Origin: Saccharomonospora viridis DSM 43017
GTDB taxonomy: Bacteria; Actinomycetota; Actinomycetes; Mycobacteriales; Pseudonocardiaceae
Direction: 5' to 3'
Assembly (NCBI RefSeq): GCF_000023865.1
Contig: NC_013159.1
Span: 894,001 to 958,000, forward strand
Length of the DNA stretch: 64,000 nucleotides
Part shown: positions 30,399-39,797 of the stretch, one piece after another
Layout of the letters: each line of letters opens with the position of its first letter
Numbering within the stretch: position 1 is the stretch's first letter
Program-made: the position numbers and the translations under genes
Notes under the pieces: generated by a model
Told to the model about the DNA's origin: nothing
Seen by the model: the letters and a program-made list of their open reading frames with translations, nothing else
Database searches by the model: none

Positions 30399-31649
30399 TC
30401 AGGCCGCGGGTGGCCTCCGCGCGAACGCGGGCGCCCGCTCCGGGCGGGGCCCCACTCCGAGCAGGTAGGCCGGGACGAACGAGAGCCACGGCGCTCGCCG
30501 CAGCAGCGTCAGCATCGGCTTCGGCGGGCCCGACCTCCTGCCCTCCACGACGGGCGCGACGACCAGGTGGTGCAACGCGCGTTGCAGTCCTTGGATGACA
30601 AGAGTCGGCATGAGCCGTCTGCGACGCACCAAGGCCAGCGTCTCCGGGCTGACCCTCCCCTGCCGTAGCGGTTCGGCCAGGGTCCGAGCGGCGGCGACGG
30701 CGTCCTGCACGGCGAGGTTGATGCCCACCCCGCCGATCGGGGACATGGCGTGGGCCGCGTCGCCGATGCACAGCAACCCGTCGGTGTGCCACCGGTGCAG
30801 GCGGTTGAGCCGGACGTCCAGGTGTTTGATCTGGTCCATCGTGGTCAGCTCGTCGACCCGGTCGGCCAGTTCGGGTAGTGCCGCGGCGATGTCCTCGCGT
30901 AGCGCGGCGATGCCACGCCGCCGAAGCTGGGGGTCGAGTCCCTTCTTCGCCACCAAGGCGATCTGGAAGTAGTCACGGCGGGGAATGACGACGAAGAACT
31001 GGCCGGCCCGCATGGTCGGGGTGAGCTCCTGCGGCCCTGTCCCGGGTTTCCGGCTCAGTCGGAACCACCAGACGTCGATGGGTACGGGTGTCTCCCGGGG
31101 GCGCAATCCGGCTTGGGCGCGGGCCAACGACCAGCGGCCGTCACAGGCCACCGTCACGTCGGCCAACAGCGTGTGGGTGTCGCCGTCCTCGGTGCGGTAA
31201 CGCACGCCCCGAACGCGTCCACCGTCCCGCACGAGTTCGGTGACCTCGGACCGCATGCGTAGCGAGAAGGTCGGCTCCTCCGCGGCGGCGGAGGCGAGGA
31301 GGTTGAGGAAATCCCATTGCGGGGTAATGGCGATGTAGGGATACGGATATCGGATTCGCCGCAGGCGGTTCAGGTCGCCGACCACGACGCGCTCGCCATC
31401 ACCGTACGGGAAGGCGATCTCCGTCAGTGCGGTGTGCGGCAGGCGTGCGAACCGTTCTCCGAGACCGAGGTCGTCGAGCAAGCGGAGGGTCGAAGGGTGC
31501 ACGGTGTCGCCCCGGAAGTCCCGGAGGAAGTCGGCGTGTTTCTCCAGCACCGTCACGTCGACACCGGCTCTGGCTAGCAGGAGTCCGAGAACCATGCCGG
31601 CGGGTCCGCCACCGATCACGGCGCATGTCGTGCGTTCGGTCGTCGCCAC
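30399..31649 (-). CDS. FAD-dependent monooxygenase (PHBH/UbiH type)
   Basis: The 416-residue class A flavoprotein has the FAD-binding G-G-G-P-A-G-M-V-L-G, the R-G-D-T-V-H region, the D-G motif (A-C-D-G-R-W-S) and the G-D motif (C-I-G-D-A-A-H-A-M-S-P-I-G-G-V-G-I-N). Such enzymes hydroxylate aromatic or polyketide substrates with NAD(P)H and oxygen. GTG start at 31649. Convergent with the FAH gene and divergent from gltX; I do not recall it in the mycobacterial block, so it may be an insertion. Substrate unknown. Confidence 0.9.
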   Translation of the reverse strand: MATTERTTCAVIGGGPAGMVLGLLLARAGVDVTVLEKHADFLRDFRGDTVHPSTLRLLDDLGLGERFARLPHTALTEIAFPYGDGERVVVGDLNRLRRIRYPYPYIAITPQWDFLNLLASAAAEEPTFSLRMRSEVTELVRDGGRVRGVRYRTEDGDTHTLLADVTVACDGRWSLARAQAGLRPRETPVPIDVWWFRLSRKPGTGPQELTPTMRAGQFFVVIPRRDYFQIALVAKKGLDPQLRRRGIAALREDIAAALPELADRVDELTTMDQIKHLDVRLNRLHRWHTDGLLCIGDAAHAMSPIGGVGINLAVQDAVAAARTLAEPLRQGRVSPETLALVRRRRLMPTLVIQGLQRALHHLVVAPVVEGRRSGPPKPMLTLLRRAPWLSFVPAYLLGVGPRPERAPAFARRPPAA

Positions 31650-31736
31650 ACCGCCACCCCTATTTCATCGTTTGTTGAATAATTCCACCGTGCACGGAGT
31701 CGCGGCTTACGTCAAGGGAGATACGCTGACACTGCT

Positions 31737-33218
31737 ATGAGTGAGACGAAGGCTGTACGCGCCCGCTTCTGTCCGTCACCCACCGGGACCCCGCACGTGG
31801 GGCTGATCCGCACGGCCCTGTTCAACTGGGCTTTCGCGCGCCACCACGGTGGTTCCCTCGTGTTCCGCATCGAGGACACCGACGCCGCTCGGGACAGTGA
31901 GGAGTCCTACGAGGCGCTGCTCGACGCGCTGCGGTGGTTGGGGCTCGACTGGGACGAAGGCCCCGAGGTCGGGGGTGACTACGGTCCGTACCGGCAAAGT
32001 CAGCGAGGCGACATCTACAACGACGTCGCTCGCAAGCTGTTGGAGGCGGGTGAGCTGTACGAGGCCTTCTCCACCAACGAGGAGGTCGAGCAGCGCCGCC
32101 GCGAGGCAGGCCAGGACCCCAAGCTCGGCTACGACAACTTCGACCGCGACCTCACCGAGGAGCAGAAGGAGCGCTACCGCGCCGAAGGCCGGTCGCCGGT
32201 GCTGCGCCTGCGGATGCCCGATGAGGACATCACATGGCACGACCTCGTGCGCGGTGAGATCACCTTCAAGGCGGGCACCATTCCCGACCCCGTGCTCGTG
32301 CGGGCCAACGGGCAGCCGCTCTACACGCTCACCAACCCGGTCGACGACGCGCTCATGCGCATCACCCACGTGCTGCGCGGCGAGGATCTGCTGCCGTCGA
32401 CCCCGCGTCAGATCGCGCTGTACCGGGCCATGCAGCGTGTCGGCATCACCGACTTCACCCCCGAGTTCGGGCACCTGCCCTACGTCATGGGGGACGGCAA
32501 CAAGAAGCTGTCCAAACGCGACCCGAAGTCGAACCTGTTCAACTACCGCGAACAGGGCTTCATCCGAGAAGGACTGCTCAACTACCTCGCCCTGCTCGGT
32601 TGGTCGATCGCCGACGACCGTGACGTCTTCACCGTCGACGAGCTCGTCGAGGCCTTCGACATCACCAAAGTCAGTGCCAACCCGGCGCGATTCGACCCCA
32701 AGAAGGCCGAGGCCATCAACGGCACGCACGTACGGGCCTTGCCGGTGGAGGACTTCGTCCGGCGTACCGTGCCCTATCTGAGCGCGGCGGGGGTGTTGCC
32801 CGAGCAGCCCAGCGACGAGCAGCTCGAGAAGTTCCGCGCCATCGCGCCGTTGGTGCAGGAACGCGTCACGGTGTTGTCCGACGCCGTCGACCTGGTGCGG
32901 TTCCTGTTCGTCGACGAGGAGACCTTCGCGCCGGAGGAGGCCGCCGCGGCCAAGGCGCTCGGTCCCGATTCCGAACCCGTGCTGCGGGCCGCCGTCGACG
33001 CGCTGGAGGCGCTCGACGAATGGCGCACCGAGGCCATCGAAGCGGCGTTGAAGGAGGCTCTCGTCGAGAAGCTCGGACTCAAGCCTCGCAAGGCGTTCGC
33101 GCCTGTTCGCGTCGCTGTGACCGGGCGCACGGTGTCCCCGCCGTTGTACGAGTCGATGGAGCTGCTCGGCCGAGAGATTTCACTCGGGCGGTTGCGTCGC
33201 GCGCTGTCGGGCCACTGA
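31737..33218 (+). CDS. gltX: Glutamyl-tRNA synthetase
   Basis: GluRS attaches glutamate to tRNA-Glu and, in organisms with GatCAB and no GlnRS, also to tRNA-Gln. The 493-residue class I enzyme has the HIGH-type motif [11 protein letters not shown] and the KMSKS-type K-L-S-K-R-D, with the two C-terminal anticodon-binding helical domains. ATG 31737. Whether it is non-discriminating cannot be told from sequence alone, but the context favours it. Confidence 0.97.
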   Translation: MSETKAVRARFCPSPTGTPHVGLIRTALFNWAFARHHGGSLVFRIEDTDAARDSEESYEALLDALRWLGLDWDEGPEVGGDYGPYRQSQRGDIYNDVARKLLEAGELYEAFSTNEEVEQRRREAGQDPKLGYDNFDRDLTEEQKERYRAEGRSPVLRLRMPDEDITWHDLVRGEITFKAGTIPDPVLVRANGQPLYTLTNPVDDALMRITHVLRGEDLLPSTPRQIALYRAMQRVGITDFTPEFGHLPYVMGDGNKKLSKRDPKSNLFNYREQGFIREGLLNYLALLGWSIADDRDVFTVDELVEAFDITKVSANPARFDPKKAEAINGTHVRALPVEDFVRRTVPYLSAAGVLPEQPSDEQLEKFRAIAPLVQERVTVLSDAVDLVRFLFVDEETFAPEEAAAAKALGPDSEPVLRAAVDALEALDEWRTEAIEAALKEALVEKLGLKPRKAFAPVRVAVTGRTVSPPLYESMELLGREISLGRLRRALSGH

Positions 33219-33304
33219 GCGTAGACAACCTGGACCGAAACAGAGGCGCTTTTATCACCTACTCAGCAGAGTTGGTGACGCGAAATCTGCCCTAGCCTCG
33301 CGGG

Positions 33305-34096
33305 GTGGCTTCTGCGCTTGGCTTTCCATCGGGCTCGCACACTGTTTCCGATTTCGACGGTGCTCCGCCTTGGGCACCGCCCGAACTACGGTTGGTGTGC
33401 CTCGACATCGACGACACCCTCATCGATTTCACGTCGGCCGGCCGGAGATCCCTTGAGGACCTCATCGGCCGCGCCGACATGTGGCCGTTGTGGGAACGCA
33501 TCACGGACGATCACGTCGCGCGCGTCGTGTCCGGTGAACTTCCTTACGCCGACATGCACACCGTCCGCACGCGGGCTTTCCTCGCCGAGCTCGGCGTGGA
33601 CATCGACATGGCGGTGGCCGGCGAAGTCGAAGCGCGCCGTAAGGAAGTGTTGCGTCGGTCGTGGCGATTGTTCGAGGACGTGTTGCCGTGTCTGGAATGG
33701 CTCGCCACGGCGGGCGTGAAGCTCGCCGCTGTGACCAATGCCTCAGGTGAGCATCAGCGCGACAAACTCGCCCGCCTGGGACTCAGCGAATTCTTCGACC
33801 ACGTCGCCATCGCCGGTGAGATGGGGGTGGCCAAACCCGATCCTGTGATGTTCCACAAAGTGTGCTGTGCGCTGGGCTGTGAGCCCGCCAACGCCGTACA
33901 CGTCGGCGACAAGCTCACCACCGACGCCGTGGGGGCCCGAGACGCCGGGCTCGGGGGTGTCTGGCTCGATCGGCGTGGTTCCGCCGGTGTCGATGTCGAG
34001 GTGCCGCCCGGCGTGCATGTCTTACACACCCTCGCCGACCTTCCTGAGCTGCTCGTTTCCGAGTACGCCCGGGTCGGGGTGCCCACCCAACGTTGA
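33305..34096 (+). CDS. HAD-family hydrolase
   Basis: The 263-residue protein has the HAD motifs: I, C-L-D-I-D-D-T-L-I-D (nucleophile Asp); II, V-T-N-A-S; III, Lys in G-V-A-K-P-D-P; IV, G-D-K-L-T-T-D-A-V-G-A. A helical cap lies between I and II. Likely a small phosphatase; substrate unknown. The first about 30 residues from GTG 33305 are not typical of the fold, so translation might start later. The tRNA genes follow. Confidence 0.9.
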   Translation: MASALGFPSGSHTVSDFDGAPPWAPPELRLVCLDIDDTLIDFTSAGRRSLEDLIGRADMWPLWERITDDHVARVVSGELPYADMHTVRTRAFLAELGVDIDMAVAGEVEARRKEVLRRSWRLFEDVLPCLEWLATAGVKLAAVTNASGEHQRDKLARLGLSEFFDHVAIAGEMGVAKPDPVMFHKVCCALGCEPANAVHVGDKLTTDAVGARDAGLGGVWLDRRGSAGVDVEVPPGVHVLHTLADLPELLVSEYARVGVPTQR

Positions 34097-34112
34097 TGTT
34101 GGGGACCCCCGG

Positions 34113-34143
34113 TTGTCAGGCCTGTAGGGGCATGTTCTAGTAT
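34113..34143 (+). promoter_or_regulatory. Probable tRNA operon promoter
   Basis: TTGTCA (34113-34118), 19-bp spacer, TAGTAT (34138-34143), 46 bp before tRNA-Gln. The spacer is longer than ideal. Confidence 0.45.
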
Positions 34144-34189
34144 TTCTTTCCAGCGGCACCGATCCGGAGAGATTCGGTGAGGTGCCCGA

Positions 34190-34261
34190 TGGGGTATGGT
34201 GTAATTGGCAGCACAACTGATTCTGGTTCAGTTAGTCTAGGTTCGAGTCCTGGTACCCCAG
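34190..34261 (+). tRNA. tRNA-Gln (CTG anticodon)
   Basis: The acceptor stem TGGGGTA pairs with TACCCCA. The anticodon stem ACTGA/TCAGT encloses loop TTCTGGT (anticodon CTG), and the T-arm has GGTTCGAGTCC. The discriminator is G at 34261 and no CCA is encoded. With GatCAB and GluRS in the same window it is the substrate of the transamidation route. Confidence 0.96.
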
Positions 34262-34306
34262 CGGGAAGCGAAATCCGAACTGGTAGAGTTCCTTCGCGGA
34301 CCACAG

Positions 34307-34379
34307 GCCCCCGTCGTCTAGCGGCCTAGGACGCCGGCCTCTCACGCCGGTAGCGTGGGTTCGAATCCCATCGGGGGTA
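34307..34379 (+). tRNA. tRNA-Glu (CTC anticodon)
   Basis: The acceptor stem GCCCCCG pairs with CGGGGGT (one G-T pair at position 1). The anticodon stem CCGGC/GCCGG encloses loop CTCTCAC (anticodon CTC), and the T-arm has GGTTCGAATCC. The discriminator is A, with no encoded CCA. It is 45 bp after tRNA-Gln and followed by a strong terminator, so both are one transcript. Confidence 0.96.
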
Positions 34380-34386
34380 CAAGAAA

Positions 34387-34418
34387 GGGCCCTCCCCGCG
34401 GAAACGCGGGGAGGGCCC
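34387..34418 (+). terminator. Terminator of the tRNA-Gln/tRNA-Glu transcript
   Basis: GGGCCCTCCCCGCG (34387-34400), GAAA loop, CGCGGGGAGGGCCC (34405-34418), then TTCTCGTTT. Perfect 14-bp stem. Confidence 0.93.
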
Positions 34419-34812
34419 TTCTCGTTTGCCCCTCATCGCCTCATTCGTTGCCTCATCGCGTCGTTGCCGGTGCCCTGGCCGTCTCCTCGGGTCCGTGTGC
34501 CCCGGTGGCGTCCTTGCGGCCCCGGGCGTCCTGTGTCGCCCTGTGGGTTCGGCCAGGACGCCCGGAGGGCTGTCGATGCCTCATTCCCCTCGTCGAACCC
34601 TTCGCGGCGTTCTCGTGCGGATCGCGGGCCCATACGGAAGGTTCCGCGGGAGGCGAGGCCTTGGACGGTCCTCGGCCTCGCTTCGCTCACCCGCCATGTG
34701 CGCTTCGTTCCACACGGACCGTCGTGCTCGGCCGTGTTCGATATCTCGGGCCCTCTGCGCAGCTTCCGTGCAGCCCGGTGGGGTCCTGGACGGGCCTTCG
34801 TGGCGCGGGACG
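34419..34812. other. 394-bp region with no convincing gene
   Basis: Several frames stay open here, but they have low-complexity Arg/Pro/Gly composition typical of non-coding GC-rich DNA, and no start has a ribosome-binding site. I see no integrase, att-like duplication of the tRNA end, or RNA gene. It may be a decayed insertion next to the tRNAs. Confidence 0.4.
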
Positions 34813-35550
34813 TTACAGGCGTTCCTGAAGAGCGCTGGCCGCTTGGAGCAGATCGCTGGCCCACTTCGCTCCCGGGCGGCGGCCGATGCGGTCCACCGGC
34901 CCCGACACCGACACCGCGGCGATCACGTTGCCCGCGCTGTCACGGACCGGTGCCGACACGCTCGCCACGCCCGGTTCCCGCTCCGCCACGCTCTGCGCCC
35001 AGCCACGGCGGCGTACCTCAAGCAACGTTCGCTCGCCGAACACGGCGTCGGCGAGGATCGCTTGTCGTGTATGCGCATCCGCCCAGGCGGCCAGGACTTT
35101 CGCGCCCGAGCCGGCCGTCATCGGCAGCCGTGCCCCCACGGGCACCGTGTCGCGCAGTCCGCTCGGCGGTTCCGCCACCGCCACACACACCCGCACGATG
35201 CCGTCGCGGCGGTACAACTGCACGCTCTCGCCGGTCAGATCCCGCAATTTCGGTAGCACCACGCTGGCGGCGTCGAGCAGCGGGTCCACCGTGCCGCCCG
35301 CCAGTTCCGCCAGCGCGGGTCCCGGGTGCCATCGACCGTCCGGGCCCCGCCGCAGCATTCGGTGCACCTCAAGACCCACCGCGAGCCGATGTGCCGTCGC
35401 ACGCGGAAGTCCCGTTCGCGTGCACAACTCCGCCAGTCCGCACGGTTGTTCCGCGACCGCGTGCAACACGGACATGGCCTTGTCCAGTACGCCGATTCCG
35501 CTCTGCTGGGTCTGTGAGTCAGTGCTGTTGCTAGTATCGGGTTGTCCCAC
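34813..35550 (-). CDS. ndgR: IclR-family regulator of leuCD (NdgR/LtbR type)
   Basis: The 245-residue protein has an N-terminal winged helix ([33 protein letters not shown]) and the IclR effector domain. Divergent from leuC, the arrangement of NdgR/LtbR proteins that control leuCD and other amino-acid genes in actinobacteria. GTG 35550 is the only suitable start. A TATAGT box seven bases upstream suggests leaderless expression. The effector ligand is not visible. Confidence 0.92.
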   Translation of the reverse strand: MGQPDTSNSTDSQTQQSGIGVLDKAMSVLHAVAEQPCGLAELCTRTGLPRATAHRLAVGLEVHRMLRRGPDGRWHPGPALAELAGGTVDPLLDAASVVLPKLRDLTGESVQLYRRDGIVRVCVAVAEPPSGLRDTVPVGARLPMTAGSGAKVLAAWADAHTRQAILADAVFGERTLLEVRRRGWAQSVAEREPGVASVSAPVRDSAGNVIAAVSVSGPVDRIGRRPGAKWASDLLQAASALQERL

Positions 35551-35587
35551 AAAGCGATACTATAATCTCGCGATTTGGGATAGTCCA
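35532..35587. promoter_or_regulatory. ndgR-leuC divergent control region
   Basis: A perfect inverted repeat TAGTATCG (35532-35539) / CGATACTA (35555-35562) spans the ndgR start. On the minus strand, TGGACT (35587-35582), 18 bp, TATAGT (35563-35558) form an ndgR promoter. On the plus strand, TATAAT (35561-35566) is a leuC -10 box with no clear -35. The boxes overlap, so one bound repressor could block both. Confidence 0.55.
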
Positions 35588-35642
35588 TGTTTCCCGAAGT
35601 GAGTCCGCTCGCTTTCCGACACACGTTCACGGAGGAGCCCTG

Positions 35643-37058
35643 ATGACCGAGAAGCGGGGCCGCACACTGGCGGAAAAGGTGTGGGACGCACACGTGGTGC
35701 GTCGCGGCGAGGGCGCCGAACCCGACTTGCTCTACATCGACCTGCACCTCGTCCACGAGGTCACCAGCCCGCAGGCATTCGACGGGCTGCGGCTGGCGGG
35801 ACGCAAGGTGCGGCGTCCGGATCTCACGATCGCCACGGAGGACCACAACGTCCCCACGACCGGCATCGATCTGCCCATCGCCGACCCGGTGTCGCGTACG
35901 CAGGTCGAGACATTGCGGCGCAACTGCGAGGAGTTCGGCATCCGGTTGCACCCGATGGGGGATGACGAACAGGGCATCGTGCACGTCATCGGCCCCCAGC
36001 TCGGCCTCACCCAGCCCGGTATGACCGTGGTGTGCGGCGACAGCCACACGTCCACGCACGGCGCGTTCGGGGCGATGGCCTTCGGTATCGGCACCTCCGA
36101 GGTGGAGCACGTACTGGCCACCCAGACCCTGCCGATGCGGCCGTTCAAGACCATGGCGGTCAACGTGGACGGTCAGTTGCGTCCCGGTGTGACGGCCAAG
36201 GACATCATCCTCGCGGTCATCGCGAAGATCGGTACGGGCGGCGGTCAGGGCCACGTCATCGAGTACCGGGGCAGCACCATCGAAGCGCTGTCGATGGAAG
36301 CCCGCATGACCATCTGCAACATGTCCATCGAGGCCGGCGCCCGGGCGGGCATGATCGCGCCGGACGAGACGACGTTCGCCTATCTGAAGGACCGGCCGCA
36401 CGCGCCGCAGGGCGCCGATTGGGACGCCGCCCTCGCCGAGTGGCGGGAATTGCGCACCGACGACGACGCCGTGTTCGACACCGAGGTGCACCTCGACGCC
36501 TCCGAGCTCACCCCGTTCGTGACGTGGGGTACCAACCCGGGTCAGGGGTTGCCGCTGTCGGAGTCCGTGCCCGACCCCGAGCAGATGACCGACGAGACCG
36601 AGCGTCTCGCCGCCGAGAAGGCCCTGTCCTATATGGATCTCAAGCCGGGGACGCCGCTGCGGGAGATCGCGGTGGACACCGTGTTCCTCGGTTCGTGCAC
36701 CAACGGTCGCCTGGAGGACCTCCGCGCCGCCGCCGAGGTGCTGAAGGGCCGGAAGGTGGCCGACGGGGTGCGGATGCTCGTCGTGCCCGGTTCCATGCGG
36801 GTGCGTAAGGCCGCCGAGGAAGAGGGGCTGCACGAGGTCTTCACGGAAGCGGGCGCGGAGTGGCGTGCCGCCGGGTGTTCGATGTGCCTGGGCATGAACC
36901 CGGACCAACTGAAGCCCGGGGAGCGCAGCGCCTCGACCTCCAACCGCAACTTCGAGGGCCGACAGGGCAAGGGCGGCAGGACCCACCTGGTGTCGCCGCT
37001 CGTGGCCGCCGCGACCGCTGTGCGCGGCACCCTGTCCTCGCCCGAGGACCTCGATTGA
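35643..37058 (+). CDS. leuC: 3-isopropylmalate dehydratase large subunit
   Basis: LeuC, with LeuD, isomerises 2- to 3-isopropylmalate (and citramalate to methylmalate). The 471-residue aconitase-family protein has H[11 protein letters not shown], the [11 protein letters not shown] loop, and the 4Fe-4S cysteines in L-G-S-C-T-N-G-R and [15 protein letters not shown] lies before ATG 35643. First gene of leuCD, opposite ndgR. Confidence 0.98.
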   Translation: MTEKRGRTLAEKVWDAHVVRRGEGAEPDLLYIDLHLVHEVTSPQAFDGLRLAGRKVRRPDLTIATEDHNVPTTGIDLPIADPVSRTQVETLRRNCEEFGIRLHPMGDDEQGIVHVIGPQLGLTQPGMTVVCGDSHTSTHGAFGAMAFGIGTSEVEHVLATQTLPMRPFKTMAVNVDGQLRPGVTAKDIILAVIAKIGTGGGQGHVIEYRGSTIEALSMEARMTICNMSIEAGARAGMIAPDETTFAYLKDRPHAPQGADWDAALAEWRELRTDDDAVFDTEVHLDASELTPFVTWGTNPGQGLPLSESVPDPEQMTDETERLAAEKALSYMDLKPGTPLREIAVDTVFLGSCTNGRLEDLRAAAEVLKGRKVADGVRMLVVPGSMRVRKAAEEEGLHEVFTEAGAEWRAAGCSMCLGMNPDQLKPGERSASTSNRNFEGRQGKGGRTHLVSPLVAAATAVRGTLSSPEDLD

Positions 37059-37103
37059 CGATCTGACAGCGACCGCCACCGAACAGCGACGAGGAGCAAC
37101 GTC

Positions 37104-37697
37104 ATGGAACCGTTCACCACACACACCGGCATCGGGGTCCCCCTGCGCGCGTCTAACGTGGACACTGACCAGATCATCCCGGCCGTTTACCTCAAGCGGG
37201 TGTCCCGAACCGGGTTCGAGGACGGCTTGTTCGCGGGCTGGCGTCGCGACGAGCAGTTCGTGCTGAACCGTGAGCCCTACAACCGCGGCACCGTGCTCGT
37301 CGCGGGTCCGGATTTCGGCACCGGATCGTCCCGGGAACACGCGGTGTGGGCGCTGATGGACTACGGATTCCGGGTCGTCATCTCCTCCCGGTTCGCCGAC
37401 ATCTTCCGCGGCAACTCCGGCAAACAGGGATTGCTGACAGCCCAATGCGAGCAGGCCGACGTCGAGCAGCTGTGGAAGCTGTTGGAAACCGAGCCGGGCA
37501 CCGAGGTGACCGTGGACCTGCGGGAGAAGACCGTACGGGCCAAGGACTTCGTCACCCGGTTCTCGATCGACGACTACACCCGCTGGCGGCTGTTGGAAGG
37601 TCTCGACGACATTGCGCTGACACTTCGGCACGTCGACGACATCGAGGCTTTCGAGAAGCAGCGGCCCGCGTATAAACCCACCACCACTCCGAGGTAG
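37104..37697 (+). CDS. leuD: 3-isopropylmalate dehydratase small subunit
   Basis: The 197-residue swivelling domain that completes the active site of LeuC. Motifs: [26 protein letters not shown] and [18 protein letters not shown]. It begins 45 bp after leuC and ends at a hairpin, so leuCD is a two-gene operon. Confidence 0.98.
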   Translation: MEPFTTHTGIGVPLRASNVDTDQIIPAVYLKRVSRTGFEDGLFAGWRRDEQFVLNREPYNRGTVLVAGPDFGTGSSREHAVWALMDYGFRVVISSRFADIFRGNSGKQGLLTAQCEQADVEQLWKLLETEPGTEVTVDLREKTVRAKDFVTRFSIDDYTRWRLLEGLDDIALTLRHVDDIEAFEKQRPAYKPTTTPR

Positions 37698-37704
37698 AGC
37701 GACG

Positions 37705-37744
37705 GCCCCCGGATTTCGTGTCATCGCAAAAGGAATCCGGGGGC
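37705..37744 (+). terminator. leuCD terminator-like hairpin
   Basis: GCCCCCGGATT (37705-37715) and AATCCGGGGGC (37734-37744) form an 11-bp perfect stem with an 18-base loop. No T-run follows. Confidence 0.65.
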
Positions 37745-37859
37745 TCGGTGCCCGGCTCACAGAACAGCCGAACACTCACGCCGAACGGCGCGCGAGAGGC
37801 TCACACGGGCTTGCGGATGCGTAATCGCGCACACGATAAGGAAAAAATCCGCGTGCCGT

Positions 37860-37889
37860 TTGGAATTTGTGCTGTGTTGGTAATACCGT
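37860..37889 (+). promoter_or_regulatory. Probable HU-gene promoter
   Basis: TTGGAA (37860-37865), 18-bp spacer, TACCGT (37884-37889), 55 bp before the HU ATG. The 247-bp gap after leuD holds only this and the hairpin. Confidence 0.5.
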
Positions 37890-37944
37890 GTGCGCATGTC
37901 GGCCGGTGTGGCCGGGTAACACGTAGTTCTTCTTGGAGGACTGA

Positions 37945-38775
37945 ATGGCCAACAAGGCCCAACTCATTGAAGCGCTCGCCGAGCGCTTGGGCGACAAGAA
38001 GGTCGCCGCGCAGGCAGTCGACAACCTCGTCGACATCATCATCCGTACGGTCAACAAGGGCGAGAAGGTCAACATCACCGGCTTCGGTGTGTTCGAGAAG
38101 CGTACCCGCGCCGCCCGTACCGCCAGGAACCCGCGCACAGGCGAGACCGTGCGTGTGAAGAAGACCAACGTGCCCGCTTTCCGTGCGGGGACGACGTTCA
38201 AGGAAGTGGTGAGCGGCGCGAGGAAACTGCCGAGGGCCACCACCGTGAAGCGGGCTACCGGCACGTCGAAGACGGCCACCACTCGCCCGACCACGACGCG
38301 CACCACCACGAGTCGTACTCGCGGCACCACCACGGCACGTACCACGTCTGCTCGGACGACGAAGGCGACGGCTCCGACCAAGAGCACCAGGACCACGACG
38401 AAGGCGACTGCGCCGAAGACCACGACGAAGGCGAGCACCACCAAGGCGGCGTCGAAGACGACACCGAAGACGGCGACCAAGTCGACCACCAAGTCGACGG
38501 CCAAGTCGACCACGGCCAAGGCGGCTCCGAAGACCACCAAGGCAGCGAGCAAGACCACGAGCAGGGCGTCGTCGACGAAGGCGAGCACCACCAAGGCGGC
38601 GAGCAAGAGCACCGCCACCAAGGCCACGAAGGCCACCAAGACCACGGCGGCCACGGCGAAGAAGACTCCCGCCAAGACCACGCGGGCTACGGCGAAGACC
38701 ACGCCGAAGACCACCGCGAGGACGACGTCGCGGACCTCTCCTGCGAAGAAGACCACTACCGCGAGGAAGAAGTAA
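37945..38775 (+). CDS. hupB: HU-family nucleoid protein with long basic tail
   Basis: Residues 1-95 are a complete HU domain ([19 protein letters not shown][12 protein letters not shown]), which bends and compacts DNA. Residues 96-276 are a Lys/Thr/Ala tail of T-K-A, T-T-K and A-K-S-T repeats. This is the HupB architecture of actinobacteria, but unusually Thr-rich. A TTCTTGGAGGA ribosome-binding site precedes the ATG. Own promoter and strong terminator: a monocistronic, probably highly expressed gene. Confidence 0.95.
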   Translation: MANKAQLIEALAERLGDKKVAAQAVDNLVDIIIRTVNKGEKVNITGFGVFEKRTRAARTARNPRTGETVRVKKTNVPAFRAGTTFKEVVSGARKLPRATTVKRATGTSKTATTRPTTTRTTTSRTRGTTTARTTSARTTKATAPTKSTRTTTKATAPKTTTKASTTKAASKTTPKTATKSTTKSTAKSTTAKAAPKTTKAASKTTSRASSTKASTTKAASKSTATKATKATKTTAATAKKTPAKTTRATAKTTPKTTARTTSRTSPAKKTTTARKK

Positions 38776-38777
38776 TG

Positions 38778-38809
38778 CCGAACGCCGCACCCAGCGGCGT
38801 TCGGTCTTT
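38778..38809 (+). terminator. Terminator of the HU gene
   Basis: CCGAACGCCGC (38778-38788), loop ACCCA, GCGGCGTTCGG (38794-38804), then TCTTT. Perfect 11-bp stem. Confidence 0.9.
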
Positions 38810-38879
38810 CGGCGGGGCTTTCACGATCTGAGCGAACGTGGGGGCCCTGCCGTGTGCCGGAGGGGATCTCCCCCGAAGA

Positions 38880-39797
38880 TCAACAGGGTTCGGGCAGCGC
38901 GGTGGGCAGGTAGTGAGCCGCCACGAGCCGGGGAGTGTCGTTGGTGGTGTCGAACGACAGCACCCACACCGAGCCCTTCTTGCTCGGCACCTCGCCCGTT
39001 CGTTTCCGGGGCAGCTCGACGCCGTGCCGTTGCGCCAGGGTGTCGAGCAGATCGGGTATGACACCGCCCTGGCTGCACACGACCGAGCTGGTGTGCGAGG
39101 CCGCTACGAACAGCAGCCATTTGATCCCGATCTCGGGGTTTTTGGAGTACTCCTCTTCCGAGATCGACGGTTCGATCTGCACCTCACCGTCGATGTCGTC
39201 GGCCACGGCACGTACCGTCTGGACACACCGCAGCCGGGGCGCCGAGTACACCTGTTCGGGGCGGAACGCGCCCAACAACGGCCGTAACGCCTCGGCCTGG
39301 CGGATTCCCGCGTCCGAGAGCGGACGGAGGTCGTCGTCTCCCGCCCAATCCTCCCGTTTACCCGCTTTGGCGTGCCGTACCAGCAGCACGGTGGCGGTGT
39401 CCGAAGGCAATCTCCCGGCGAGGTCACAGACGTCGCGGTCGCTGGGATAGGTCAGAAGCGATCGCGCCTCCTGCAGCGGCAGCCAGCGCAATTCGTCCAC
39501 TTCCTCATTGGGGGTGAACTCGCCGGAAACGGTCTGCGCTGTGAAATAGTCCACCTTTTTCGGCGCCCCGTGCACGTCGTATTCGACGGTGGTGAGGAAC
39601 TGGCCGAGAGCGGCGTCGAAGCCGGTCTCCTCCGCCACTTCTCTGACGGCGGCGACGGGGGAGGTCTCCCCGGGGTCCAGTTTTCCTTTCGGTAGTGACC
39701 AGTCGTCGTAATGGGGCCTGTGCACGACTGCGATCTCGGTCCCTGCGGAGGTTCGGCGACACAGTGCCGCCCCCGCGGCCTTCACGACCTTGCTCAC
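38880..39797 (-). CDS. mutT1: Nudix hydrolase-histidine phosphatase fusion (MutT1)
   Basis: A 305-residue two-domain protein. The N-terminal Nudix domain has the box [22 protein letters not shown] (given with separators). A phosphoglycerate-mutase-like domain follows, with [11 protein letters not shown] and a His near C-S-Q-G-G-V. In M. tuberculosis MutT1 removes oxidised nucleotides such as 8-oxo-GTP, using the second domain to go on to the monophosphate. The GTG start 39797 overlaps the ppk stop (GTGA), so it is the second gene of a ppk-mutT1 operon. Confidence 0.94.
   Translation of the reverse strand: MSKVVKAAGAALCRRTSAGTEIAVVHRPHYDDWSLPKGKLDPGETSPVAAVREVAEETGFDAALGQFLTTVEYDVHGAPKKVDYFTAQTVSGEFTPNEEVDELRWLPLQEARSLLTYPSDRDVCDLAGRLPSDTATVLLVRHAKAGKREDWAGDDDLRPLSDAGIRQAEALRPLLGAFRPEQVYSAPRLRCVQTVRAVADDIDGEVQIEPSISEEEYSKNPEIGIKWLLFVAASHTSSVVCSQGGVIPDLLDTLAQRHGVELPRKRTGEVPSKKGSVWVLSFDTTNDTPRLVAAHYLPTALPEPC

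Noticed and set aside
34262-34812. Possible integrated element at the tRNA genes
   Set aside because: No integrase, no duplicated tRNA 3' end and no transposase remnant found.
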